DNA from: Terrirhizobium terrae
GTDB taxonomy: Bacteria; Pseudomonadota; Alphaproteobacteria; Rhizobiales; Rhizobiaceae
DNA: 64,000 nucleotides
NCBI RefSeq assembly: GCF_030323265.1
Contig: NZ_CP104992.1
Coordinates: 3,757,501-3,821,500 of the forward strand
Direction: 5' to 3'
Under the pieces are notes generated by a model. It was not told the DNA's origin, did not search any database, and saw only the letters and a list, made by a program, of their open reading frames with translations. Made by a program: the position numbers and the translations under genes. Below, one piece after another: positions 29,496 to 38,105 of this stretch (positions are counted from its first letter, which is position 1; each line of letters starts with the position of its first letter).

Positions 29496-29984
29496 TCAGT
29501 CGTCGCCGGCCTTCTGGTTGTCGATCAGCATGTAGTCGAGCGGCAGCTCGGTCGTGTACTTGATCTGCTCCATGGCGAAGACGGACGAGACGTCGCGGAT
29601 CTCGATCTTGGCGATCAGCCGCTTGTAGAAGGCGTCATAGGAGGCGATATCCGGCACGACGACGCGCAGAAGGTAATCGACGTCGCCGCTCATGCGATAG
29701 AATTCAACCACTTCAGGGAATTCCACCACCACTTCCGAAAAGCGCTTCAGCCATTCGATCGAATGGCTGGCGGTGCGGATCGAGACGAAAACCGTGACCT
29801 TCGTGTTGACCTTGCCCGGATCGAGAAGCGCCACGCGGCGGCGGATGACGCCGTCCTCTTCCATCTTCTGGATGCGCCGCCAGCAGGGTGTCGTCGACAG
29901 GCCGACCTTCTTGGCGAGATCCGCAACTGCGAGGGTAGAATCTTCCTGCAGAATGCGCAGGATCTTGCGGTCAAGACGGTCCAT
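29496..29984 (-). CDS. Lrp/AsnC-family transcriptional regulator
   Basis: 162 residues. N-terminal HTH MDRLDRKILRILQEDSTLAV, VADLAKKVGLSTTPCWRRIQ, then the RAM ligand-binding domain with VVEFPEVVEFYRMSGDVDYL and LRVVVPDIASYDAFYKRL. Typical length. Regulates amino-acid metabolism genes in most relatives; the target here is not evident since neighbours are unrelated. Confidence 0.94.
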   Translation of the reverse strand: MDRLDRKILRILQEDSTLAVADLAKKVGLSTTPCWRRIQKMEEDGVIRRRVALLDPGKVNTKVTVFVSIRTASHSIEWLKRFSEVVVEFPEVVEFYRMSGDVDYLLRVVVPDIASYDAFYKRLIAKIEIRDVSSVFAMEQIKYTTELPLDYMLIDNQKAGDD

Positions 29985-30036
29985 GGAAAGAGCCCTTTCG
30001 AAATGATTTTTCCATTATATAGGTATTTTTGAGCAG

Positions 30037-30681
30037 TTAACCGAAATTCGTTCTCCCGATCAAGCTATCCACAACCCGCCTTAGGACAGGCAGCACATCC
30101 GCCTCAAACCATGGGTTGTTTTTCAACCACGCCGTATTGCGCCAGCTCGGATGCGGCAACGGCAGGATGCGCGGACCGTCATTGACAAAAAAATACTCGC
30201 GCCAGTTTTTGACCGTCTCGGTCACGCTTCCTTGCGCCGTGAACCGAGATGCCATGCCGCCGCATATTGGCCGATGACGAGGATCGTATCGACCTGCGGC
30301 ATCGCGGCCATCACTCGGGCGCGCCAGGCCGGTGCGCATTCACGCCGTGGCGGCAGGTCGCTGCCCCTGGCATCATAACCGGGGAAACAGAAACCCATCG
30401 GCACGATGGCGATGCGGCTCGCATCATAGAATTCCTCACGCGAGACACCCATCCAGTCGCGCAGCCGATTGCCGGATGCGTCATTAAACGGCAGCCCGCT
30501 TTCGTGCACCCGAAGCCCCGGCGCCTGCCCGGCGATCAAAAGCCGTGCGGTAGACGACAGCACCACGACCGGCCGCGGCTCGTGCGGCAGCCGATCCGCT
30601 TCCCCTTTGAGGACAGTCCCGACAGATGCGGCAGCGCGATATCGATGCGCTGAGCTCCGCGATCGGGTCTGTGCCGATCAC
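30037..30681 (-). CDS. Uracil-DNA glycosylase family protein with N-terminal CxxCxxC; frameshifted near 30610 and 30233
   Basis: Three frames must be joined. Start GTG 30681 overlaps the SNase stop (GTGA) and gives LSASISRCRICRDCP, Cys ligands for an Fe-S cluster. After the first break near 30610 comes RLLIAGQAPGLRVHESGLPF with NDASGNRLRDWMGV, motifs A and following. After the second break near 30233 (a G run one base short) comes SVTETVKNWREYFFVNDGPR and LPLPHPSWRN, the HPS motif. Together about 214 residues of COG1573-type glycosylase. GQAPG in place of the common GEAPG is notable. Would remove uracil from DNA. Confidence 0.85.
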
Positions 30682-31241
30682 GACCAGAGGTCCGTCAGCC
30701 AGGCCGGAAGCATCGACCCGCCGCTCTCCTGCTCCTCCGGCTGACCGCGGCTTGCGCGCCAGGCTTTCGGCGTTTCGAACGGGCCGGCCCATATGCCCCT
30801 GCCGGCGTCGCGCGCTGTGCCTTCCTCATCGGTGTAGTCACCAGCTGCGACTGCCATGCCCTGGCTCACCATCTCCGCATTGACGTCGATCGTTGCACGG
30901 CGACACTGTACGAGAATTCGGCCGAACCTATCGCGCGCATCGCCGCCACATTCGGTGGCCGGGTCACGCGCAAAGGCGGCAAGCGCTTCTCGCGCCGCAT
31001 CCCCGCAGCGCCATTGGCTTTTGCCCTCGCCACCACAGGTCTGGTCTGCTTCCGGTGCGTCGATCCCTACAAGCCGCAACCGCTCGACACCGGCAGCCAA
31101 TGTGTCCCCGTCGATTGCATAAAACGGCCCTTGCAGCTCGACTTCATGGCCGAGGTCGATCTTGGCGATGATCAGCGATGCGAGAATGAAGAACGCCCCG
31201 AGGAAAACGCCGTCCATCAGGATCTTGGGTAGTCGGGTCAC
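30678..31241 (-). CDS. Membrane-anchored SNase-like (thermonuclease) protein
   Basis: 187 residues: one N-terminal hydrophobic helix (GVFLGAFFILASLIIAKIDL), then a staphylococcal-nuclease domain with AIDGDTLAAGVERLRLVGID followed by APEADQTC, and DRFGRILVQC near residue 105. The catalytic set Arg-Asp-Glu-Arg appears intact. Likely a periplasm-facing or exported nuclease. Overlaps the downstream uracil-DNA glycosylase by GTGA, so the two are coupled. Confidence 0.88.
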   Translation of the reverse strand: MTRLPKILMDGVFLGAFFILASLIIAKIDLGHEVELQGPFYAIDGDTLAAGVERLRLVGIDAPEADQTCGGEGKSQWRCGDAAREALAAFARDPATECGGDARDRFGRILVQCRRATIDVNAEMVSQGMAVAAGDYTDEEGTARDAGRGIWAGPFETPKAWRASRGQPEEQESGGSMLPAWLTDLWS

Positions 31242-31362
31242 AATCCGGCCTCAATGGAAAACGGAAACTTCAGGAAAATGGCAAACAAAACCTTTCCCGG
31301 CAGCATCTTCTTAAGGATTGCTCCCTAATGTCTCAATCACACGAGGCAATAGTTCACAACCC

Positions 31363-32897
31363 ATGAGTAGCGGCGTCAGTACCTCGACCGACAAAATTAT
31401 CGTTGATCGATCGCGCAGCCACCGCAACAAGGCGGTGTCCAAGGCTGTCCGCGCGACCCGTGAACGCCTGCAGTTCAGCACCAACGGCAATCACGCCTTT
31501 GATCGGGACATGCTCGCCCAGCATGTCAACGCCGTTCTCCAATCAGCTGCGGCCGTCCCTCTCTTTATCACGCTCATCACCGGCGTCGGCATGTACCTCA
31601 GCCCGAGCGCCAACATGCTGGCCTGGGCGCTTTTGATGCTCAGCCTTCATGCGATCAACCTGTTGATCGCCCGACGATTCAGCCGCAAGGAAATCACCGC
31701 CGCCGACAGCGCGAAATGGCGCCGGAGGCTTTTGATCGGTCAGGTGCTGCTGGGCATCGGCTGGGCACTTTTCGCGCTCTACAATTGCCCCGTCTGCGGC
31801 GGAGACACCTATTATTTCTACAAGGGCGCCGCCCTTCTCTTCGCCATTTCCATCACGGCAATGAGCAGCTTCATGCTGCGCCAGAGCGTGCTGATCGGTT
31901 TTCTGCCGATGATCCTCGCCCTGCTCGTCAACGCCGTGCTGACGCGCCAGTTGCTGGATATCGGGCTCACAGCCATCTGCGCCACGGCCGTCGTCTTCTT
32001 CCACTATATCGGCGACCGCCTTTATCGTTCCAATCTGACGCTGATGGCCTACCAGTCGGAAAAGGACGATCTCATCGCAGAACTCGAAGTGGCGAAATCC
32101 ATGTCGGACGAGGCCCGCCGCCGGGCAGAAGAGGCGAACCTCGCAAAGTCCCGCTTCCTCGCCTCCATGTCCCATGAGCTGCGCACGCCACTCAACGCCA
32201 TTCTGGGCTTCTCCGAGGTGATGAGCTCCGAGGTGCTCGGCCCCCTGCCCAACCCGACCTACCGCGAATATGCCGGTGACATCCACCGCTCCGGTGAGCA
32301 CCTCCTCAACCTCATCAACGAGATCCTCGACCTCTCCCGCATCGAGGCGGGCCGCTACGATCTGAACGAGGATTCCTGTCGCTTCTGGAAGTGGCGGAAG
32401 ACTGCATCGGCATGGTGCAGCTGCGTGCGCGCGCCAAGAACATCACCATCCGCTCGCAGTTCGAGAAGGAAATGCCGCAGGTCTGGGCCGATGAAAAGGC
32501 GATCCGCCAGGTCATGCTCAACCTTCTCTCCAACGCGGTGAAATTCACCAGCCAGGGCGGCGAAGTCACCGTCAAGGTCGGCTGGACCGCCGGCGGCGGA
32601 CAATATCTCGCCATCAAGGACAACGGTCCCGGCATTCCAGAAGAGGAAATCCCGGTCGTGCTCTCCGCCTTCGGCCAGGGTTCGATAGCGATCAAGAGCG
32701 CCGAACAGGGCACCGGCCTCGGCCTGCCCATCGTCCAGGCGATCCTTGCCAAGCATGACGGCCAGTTCGTCTTGCGCTCGAAGCTGCGCGAAGGCACCGA
32801 AGCGATCGCCATCCTCCCCGCCACCCGCGTCCTCCAGAGCGTCCCCGCCTTTGCGGATGCGCCCGCGGTGGAACGCCGCCGCAGGAGCTTTGCTTGA
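31363..32897 (+). CDS. Membrane sensor histidine kinase; frameshifted near 32375
   Basis: About 511 residues when repaired. Five to six membrane helices (roughly residues 60-215) without a large periplasmic loop, a coiled coil (AKSMSDEARRRAEEANLAKS), the dimerisation domain FLASMSHELRTPLNAILGFS with His at about residue 270, then the break near 32375, where CC should probably be CCC. The ATPase domain follows in the other frame: NLLSNAVKFTSQGG (N box), IKDNGPGIPEEE (G1), QGTGLGLPIVQAI (G2). The architecture resembles PdhS/DivJ-like rhizobial cell-cycle or stress kinases. No response regulator is adjacent. Confidence 0.9.
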
Positions 32898-32946
32898 GAC
32901 TAGGCGGGCTCTTTTGTTCCATCCAATTCGGGTGCATAGTAGGGAC

Positions 32947-33174
32947 ATGACCACGCTTCTCGATATGGCCATCGAAGCATCCCGCGACCTTCCTGCCGAT
33001 CTGCAGGACGAGCTTGCGCGCATGATGCTGACCTTTGTCAACGAGGGACAAGGCACCCACGCCCTGACGCCTGAAGAGGAAGCCGATCTCGACGAGGCAG
33101 AGCGCGAAGTCGAGCGAGGCGAGTTGGTATCTGAGAAAGACGTCCGCGCGATGTGGGCAAAGTACGGACTGTGA
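32947..33174 (+). CDS. Type II antitoxin (putative)
   Basis: 75 residues, acidic, starting MTTLLDMAIEASRDLPADLQ. The C-terminal half EEADLDEAEREVERGELVSE followed by KDVRAMWAKYGL is the usual antitoxin tail that wraps a RelE/ParE toxin in Rhizobiales. Its TGA overlaps the toxin GTG by four bases, the standard order antitoxin-toxin. The N-terminal DNA-binding portion is short and of unclear fold. Probably represses its own operon. Confidence 0.82.
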   Translation: MTTLLDMAIEASRDLPADLQDELARMMLTFVNEGQGTHALTPEEEADLDEAEREVERGELVSEKDVRAMWAKYGL

Positions 33175-33443
33175 GGCTCAGATATACTCCGAGCGCTCTT
33201 CGTGAAATTGACAATGCCATCGCCTATATCGGCGCGCGCTCACCTCAGGGCGCGCAACATGTCGCTTCGCGGTTCTACAAGATAATTGAGTTGTTGCGAC
33301 AGCAGCCCGAGGCCGGCGCCATCCATAGGAAGCCCAACACCCGCCGTCTGTTCCTGACACCTTATCCCTACGCGATTTACTACCGTGTATCGCAAGACGA
33401 AATCATCATTTTGCGTTTTCGCCACACGTCTCGTCGGCGTTGA
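33171..33443 (+). CDS. RelE/ParE-family toxin
   Basis: 90 residues from GTG 33171 (GTGA overlap with the antitoxin). RYTPSALREIDNAIAYI, HVASRFYKIIELLRQQPEAG and RRLFLTPYPYAIYYRVSQDE then IIILRFRHTSRRR are ParE/RelE landmarks. Basic C-terminus, typical size. RelE members cut mRNA on ribosomes and ParE members poison gyrase; sequence favours ParE-like but I cannot decide. Converges on dgkA with six bases between. Confidence 0.9.
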   Translation: MRLRYTPSALREIDNAIAYIGARSPQGAQHVASRFYKIIELLRQQPEAGAIHRKPNTRRLFLTPYPYAIYYRVSQDEIIILRFRHTSRRR

Positions 33444-33449
33444 AGAACT

Positions 33450-33842
33450 TCAACCCACCATCTGTCGCACCACCACATATAGCGCAAACAGCCCGTTCGC
33501 CGCTAGCAAACAGAACACCGCGAACGATCCCAGGTCCTTCGCGTGCCGGCCGACGGTGGAGATCTCAGGCGAGATGCGGTCGACCAGTTCCTCGATCGCC
33601 GTATTCAGCGCCTCCACCGCAAAAAGTACCAGCATGAGGATCAGGAAGACGAAGTAATCCATCGCGCCGGCGCCGACGAGGAGAAACAGCACCAACCCCA
33701 CGACAAAGGCGATCACCTCGTGCCGGAACGCCTCCTCCTGCCACAGACGCACCAGCCCCTGCAGTGAGTAACGCGTCGCCGCGATGATACGGCGGACACC
33801 GCTCGCCTTTTCGATATTGCTGTCGAGCGGTGTCTTTTCCAT
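33450..33842 (-). CDS. dgkA: Diacylglycerol kinase
   Basis: 130 residues, three membrane helices. EEAFRHEV, then VEALNTAIEELVDRIS and the HAKDLGSFAVF segment contain the conserved Glu and Asp/Lys residues of the trimeric DgkA active site. Phosphorylates diacylglycerol, for example that released when cyclic glucans or membrane-derived sugars are decorated. Seven bases after cobT, same strand. Confidence 0.95.
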   Translation of the reverse strand: MEKTPLDSNIEKASGVRRIIAATRYSLQGLVRLWQEEAFRHEVIAFVVGLVLFLLVGAGAMDYFVFLILMLVLFAVEALNTAIEELVDRISPEISTVGRHAKDLGSFAVFCLLAANGLFALYVVVRQMVG

Positions 33843-33849
33843 GCGAGAC

Positions 33850-34869
33850 TTAAGCTTCCTTGTTGGTCACGCCGGCCTGCGCGAAGGTCGCCATGCCGGA
33901 ATGGCAGGCGGCCGCCGCCTTGACGATGCCGGCGGCGAGTGCTGCTCCCGTGCCTTCGCCGAGCCGCATGCCGAGCGCCAGAAGCGGCGTCTTGCCGAGC
34001 TTCTCGATCGCCTTCAGATGCCCCGGCTCGCCGGAGACATGGCCGATCAGGCAGTGGTCGATCGCCGAGGGGTTCATCGCCTTGAGAATGGAGGCGGCAG
34101 CCGTCACGACATAACCGTCGAGCAGGACCGGGATCTTCTCCATGCGCGCCGCCAGGATTGCACCGGCGATCGCCGCGATCTCGCGACCGCCGAGGCGGCG
34201 CAGGATTTCCAGCGGATCGTTCAGGTGATCCCTGTGCAGTTCCACCGCCTGCTTCACCACGGCCACCTTGCGGGCCATCAGCTCACCGTGGCTGCCGGTG
34301 CCCGGCCCAACCCAGTCTTCCGCCTCGCCGCCATAGAGCGCCAGATTGATTGCCGCGGCGATCGTCGTGTTACCGATGCCCATCTCGCCGAGGCAGAGAA
34401 GATCGGTGCCGCCGGCAATCGCCTCCATGCCGAAGGCCATGGTCGCGGCACAATCGCGCTCCGAAAGCGCCGGCTCGGTCGCAATGTCACCGGTCGGATA
34501 ATCGAGCGCCAGATCGAAGATCTTGAGGCCCAGATCGTGCGTCACGCAGATCTGGTTGATCGCCGCACCACCGGCTGCAAAATTCTCGACCATCTGCTGC
34601 GTCACGGACGAGGGGAACGGAGTGATACCGTGCTTCGTCACGCCGTGATTGCCCGCAAAGATCGCCACCAGCGGACGGTTGACGGCCGGTGCCCTGCCCG
34701 TCCAGGCGGCAAGCCAGTAGGCGATCTCTTCCAGCCGTCCGAGCGCTCCCGGCGGCTTGGTCAGCTGCGCGTCGCGCTCACGGGCATCCACCAGCGCCCG
34801 CGCATCCGGACCGGGCAGGTTGGCGATGAGGTTGCGGAAATCGTCGAAAGGCAGGCCGCTCAAGCTCAT
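33850..34869 (-). CDS. cobT: Nicotinate-nucleotide:5,6-dimethylbenzimidazole phosphoribosyltransferase
   Basis: 339 residues from MSLSGLPFDDF. Landmarks: TKPPGALGRLEEIAYWLAAW, VAIFAGNHGVTKHGITPFPS, GEMGIGNTTIAAAI, RLGGREIAAIAGAIL and the C-terminal GMRLGEGTGAALA, whose Glu is the catalytic base. Makes alpha-ribazole phosphate for the lower ligand of cobalamin (called CobU in Pseudomonas denitrificans). Divergent from cobS. A longer open frame upstream overlaps cobS and is not a better start. Confidence 0.96.
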   Translation of the reverse strand: MSLSGLPFDDFRNLIANLPGPDARALVDARERDAQLTKPPGALGRLEEIAYWLAAWTGRAPAVNRPLVAIFAGNHGVTKHGITPFPSSVTQQMVENFAAGGAAINQICVTHDLGLKIFDLALDYPTGDIATEPALSERDCAATMAFGMEAIAGGTDLLCLGEMGIGNTTIAAAINLALYGGEAEDWVGPGTGSHGELMARKVAVVKQAVELHRDHLNDPLEILRRLGGREIAAIAGAILAARMEKIPVLLDGYVVTAAASILKAMNPSAIDHCLIGHVSGEPGHLKAIEKLGKTPLLALGMRLGEGTGAALAAGIVKAAAACHSGMATFAQAGVTNKEA

Positions 34870-34978
34870 GGAAAGTCTCTCTGGTCTCGGCGCCGGCGCG
34901 CTCGTGTTTGACACTTGTGTTTGCCGGCAAATCACGCTTGTGTGCGCACTTCTTAATCGGGGAAGCCAGGAGCCACAA

Positions 34979-35757
34979 CTGCCAAACGCGACGGATTTCA
35001 TCGCCGACCTCGCCCGCTCGGTCGCATTCCTGAGCCGCATCCCCGTGCCGGACCGGTTCTTCCGAGATCATGACGGCTCTATTTCCCGCGTCGTGCGGGC
35101 CTTTCCTCTCGCCGGCCTGCTGATTGCCCTGATCCCGGCTCTCGTCCTCTACGGCCTAGCCGAGATCGGCGATGCGATGGTCGCGACCCTGCTCGCACTG
35201 ACACTGCTCACCCTGCTGACCGGCGCGCTGCACGAGGATGGCCTTGCCGACGCCGCCGACGGCCTCGGCGGCGGGCGCGACAGCGATCACGCGCTTCTGA
35301 TCATGAAGGACAGCCGCATCGGCTCCTATGGCGTCGTCGCACTCGTCCTTTCCTTCGGCCTGCGCGCCGCCTCGCTCGCCGCGTTGGCCCGCATCGATAC
35401 CAGCCTTGCGGCCGTCGCGATGCTCGCGGCAGCCTCCGTCAGCCGGGCAGTGATGATCTGGCACTGGAGCGCCCTGCCCTCGGCACGCGAGACCGGCGTC
35501 GCCGCCTCCGCCGGCGCACCGGAGGAAACGGCCCGCAACGTCGCGCTCATATCTGGCGCCGTCCTCGGCATCGTCTTCATCATGTCCCATCTCGGCTTCG
35601 ACGATGCGGCCCTTGCGCTCGTCATCACCGCACTCGCCGGTTTCGGCTTTACCGGCTTCGTGCGCAAAAACTTGGCGGCCATACCGGCGATACGATCGGC
35701 GCGACCCAACAAATCTGCGAGATCGCCCTCCTGGCCACCCTTGCGATCATCGCCTGA
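34979..35757 (+). CDS. cobS: Adenosylcobinamide-GDP ribazoletransferase (cobalamin synthase); frameshifted near 35671
   Basis: Polytopic membrane protein. ARSVAFLSRIPVP at the start, GALHEDGLADAADGLGGGRD with the Asp-rich metal site, and MKDSRIGSYGVVAL are diagnostic. Near 35671 an A run is one base short; repair gives RKKLGGHTGDTIGATQQICE and the stop at 35757, the normal CobS end. Joins adenosylcobinamide-GDP with alpha-ribazole. No ATG fits the start: CCAGGAG is followed by CTG at 34979, giving LPNATDF; a GTG lies at 34940. Either a non-ATG start or a base error. About 259 residues. Confidence 0.92.
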
Positions 35758-35775
35758 ACTGTCGATATATTGGCC

Positions 35776-35997
35776 ATGATCTCGCCCTGTATCCTAATCT
35801 GCTCGATCGACATGAAGACCGGCTACTGCTTCGGCTGCGGCCGCACGCGCGATGAGATCGCCGGATGGATCGACTATTCCGATGCCGAGCGCCACGCGAT
35901 CATGGACGCGCTCGCCGCGAGATTGGAAACCGTAGAGCGCAAGCCGCGGCGGGAAACCCGTCGCCAGCGCATGATCAAGGAGCGCCAAGGCCTATGA
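35776..35997 (+). CDS. DUF1289 family protein
   Basis: 73 residues from ATG 35776. SPCILICSIDMKTGYCFGCG followed by RTRDEIAGWIDYSDAERHAI is the DUF1289 signature with four Cys, presumably a small Fe-S or zinc site. The tail is Arg-rich. Overlaps the next gene by ATGA. DUF1289 proteins are widespread in proteobacteria with unknown role. Confidence 0.92.
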   Translation: MISPCILICSIDMKTGYCFGCGRTRDEIAGWIDYSDAERHAIMDALAARLETVERKPRRETRRQRMIKERQGL

Positions 35998-36695
35998 ATG
36001 GTCTGACCCTCGTCCTTCTCGTCCTCGGTGCGGGCCTTGCCCTGCTTGTCTTCAACCACGATCCCGGCCGCACCTTCGGCATCGACAACAGCGATTTCGG
36101 TCAGCTGATCTACCTGATCCCGATCGCCGGCTTGCTCGGCGCCGGCATTCTGTCCGGCCGCCGCGGCAATATGAGCGAGGCACTGCGCAATCTCGCCATC
36201 TGGCTCGTCATCATACTCGGCTTCGTCGCCGGCTATCTCTACCGCTACGACGCCCAGCAGTTCGCCGGCCGCATGGTCGCCGGCCTCGTTCCCGGCCGCG
36301 CCGTGGTCGTCACCAGCAGGGATGGCGATGAAGTGATCATCCAGAAGGCGCTCAGCGGCCACTTCCAGGCCGATGTCACGGTCGACGGCAAGACGATCCC
36401 GATGCTGGTCGATACCGGCGCCAGCAGCGTCGTCCTGTCCTATGATGACGCCGAAACGCTCGGCATCGACACCGGCGCGCTTGCCTACACAATCCCGGTC
36501 ATGACCGCCAACGGCCGCGCCATGGCCGCGCCCGTGCGGCTCGACGAAATCGCCATCGGCCCGATTTCCCGCCGCAATGTCCGCGCCATGGTGTCGGAAG
36601 AAGGCCGCCTCGACGAAAGCCTGCTCGGCATGAGCTTTCTCTCGACGCTGAGTTCGCTGCAGATGCAGACGGATGAGCTGAGACTGAGGGACTGA
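35994..36695 (+). CDS. Membrane-bound retropepsin-like aspartic protease (TIGR02281 clan AA)
   Basis: 233 residues: three N-terminal membrane helices, then a single retropepsin lobe with the catalytic signature MLVDTGASSVVLS near residue 140 and the later GMSFLSTLSSLQMQTDELRL. Family members act as dimers, active site facing the periplasm. Starts by ATGA overlap with the DUF1289 gene; this pairing downstream of cobS appears to be common in Rhizobiaceae (from memory). No substrate is known. Confidence 0.9.
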   Translation: MNGLTLVLLVLGAGLALLVFNHDPGRTFGIDNSDFGQLIYLIPIAGLLGAGILSGRRGNMSEALRNLAIWLVIILGFVAGYLYRYDAQQFAGRMVAGLVPGRAVVVTSRDGDEVIIQKALSGHFQADVTVDGKTIPMLVDTGASSVVLSYDDAETLGIDTGALAYTIPVMTANGRAMAAPVRLDEIAIGPISRRNVRAMVSEEGRLDESLLGMSFLSTLSSLQMQTDELRLRD

Positions 36696-36763
36696 CATCC
36701 CGGCCCGGGCCCGGGATCGAGATCACGTCGCAACGGCAGGCTGGAGCCTGTAACAGGAGCACC

Positions 36764-37015
36764 ATGACCGAGAACAACGACCTCGTGATCTATCCCATCC
36801 CCAGCCTCGTTGCGACCCTTCTCAATATGGAGAAGACCAAGGGCAGCCCGCTCACGGAACGGGAAGTGATCGAGATCCGCGACAATTGTCCCGCGATTTC
36901 GGTCTCTCCGGATGTAGCGCGAAGAATGGATGAGTCGCGTGGCTATCGCGACATCGATCCGGAAAACTGCTGGGAGGAATGGCAGACCGCCCGGCTGCAG
37001 CTGGCGGCCACCTGA
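36764..37015 (+). CDS. Conserved hypothetical protein (83 aa)
   Basis: ATG 36764 with ACAGGAGCACC before it. Reads VIYPIPSLVATLLNMEKTKG, then a short helical segment TEREVIEIRDNCPAISVSP and a C-terminal acidic stretch DIDPENCWEEWQTAR. Two Cys, no signal peptide, no recognised domain. Good codon usage and ribosome site support it as real. The 65-base gap before it holds a GC palindrome (CCCGGGCCCGGG). Confidence 0.65.
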   Translation: MTENNDLVIYPIPSLVATLLNMEKTKGSPLTEREVIEIRDNCPAISVSPDVARRMDESRGYRDIDPENCWEEWQTARLQLAAT

Positions 37016-37043
37016 GCGCATTCACCTGCGGGCAACAGCGCGC

Positions 37044-38069
37044 CTATTCCGCCGCGATCAATTCGACCACAGCCGGAGCCTCATCACCCTTGCCGCGAAA
37101 ATGGCTAGGCGGGTCGCCGATGATGCGCTTGAAGGCACGGCTGAACGAGGCCTCGGCATCATAGCCGAGCTTCTCCGCCACCGTCGCGACGCGCATCCCG
37201 TCCTTCAGCCACAGCCGTGCCTGATGCATCCTCACCCGCGCCACATAGCGCGCCGGCGTCTCGCCGACGACACGGGCGAAGCGCTCGGCAAATCCCGAGC
37301 GCGAAGCGCCCATCAGCCGCGCCAGTTCGGCAACGGACCAGTCCCGATCCGGCTCCAGATGGATGGCGGCCAGTACCCGCCCGATCTCCGGGTTGCGCAC
37401 GGCCGCAATCCAGCCGCTCGTATCGCCGCAGCCATGTTCTACCCAGGTGCGGATGATCGTCGCCGTCAGCACATCCGCCAGACGCGCCAGAATGCCGCCC
37501 GCCCCCACACGGTCCATATCCACCTCGCGAGCCATGGCCTCAAGAAGATGCGGAATGGCGGGTTCGCTGGTGGCGAGATCGCTGGTCAGCATCGCCTCGG
37601 GCATCATCTGTAGCAGCGGATGCAGCTTGTCGATGTTGAAGCGCATCGATGCCGTCAGCGCCACGGTGCCGCAACGGGCATCGGCGCATTGCATGTCGAA
37701 CACGCCCTGGCAGACTTCCTTCTTGCCGTAGCGGCCGAATGGCAGGGGCTCGATGTTTTCGCCACTGGCGATCACATGCGCATCGCCCCGCGGCAGGATC
37801 ACCGCATCGCCCGCATTGAGCCTCAGCCATTCGCCTGATGGCGCCTTTAGAAGCGCCGATCCGGAGGAAATGAAATGGAAGCGCGCGGCATCTTCGGCCG
37901 GGAAAGCCGTGGCCCAGGGCTCGGCCAGCCGGCAGCGGCCGTATTCGACACCGTCGAGTCGCAGGCCCCGCAGCATCTCCGAAAGCGGATCGGCTGGCAT
38001 TGCGGATGAGAATTTGGACGATCTGTCAAGCATGTCGGAGTTTCTAGCATGGAAACGCCAGATCGTCAC
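37044..38069 (-). CDS. AraC-family regulator with N-terminal cupin domain
   Basis: About 341 residues. N-terminal Cupin_6 sensor (RLNAGDAVILPRGDAHVIA), central helices, and two C-terminal HTH units: WSVAELARLMGASRSGFAER and VATVAEKLGYDAEASFSRAF then KRIIGDPPSHFR. The GTG start at 38069 has AGGAATAGG upstream; an internal ATG at 38033 is an alternative. Divergent from the MFS exporter gene with 36 bases between, so it very likely controls that exporter, a common pairing of this regulator type. Confidence 0.92.
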   Translation of the reverse strand: MTIWRFHARNSDMLDRSSKFSSAMPADPLSEMLRGLRLDGVEYGRCRLAEPWATAFPAEDAARFHFISSGSALLKAPSGEWLRLNAGDAVILPRGDAHVIASGENIEPLPFGRYGKKEVCQGVFDMQCADARCGTVALTASMRFNIDKLHPLLQMMPEAMLTSDLATSEPAIPHLLEAMAREVDMDRVGAGGILARLADVLTATIIRTWVEHGCGDTSGWIAAVRNPEIGRVLAAIHLEPDRDWSVAELARLMGASRSGFAERFARVVGETPARYVARVRMHQARLWLKDGMRVATVAEKLGYDAEASFSRAFKRIIGDPPSHFRGKGDEAPAVVELIAAE

Positions 38070-38105
38070 GCCTATTCCTGACGAATATCAAATCAGGAGA
38101 TTCCC

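Noticed and set aside
34870-34978. Cobalamin riboswitch between cobT and cobS
   Set aside because: The 109-base gap is too short and lacks the B12-box GCCACTG-type core.
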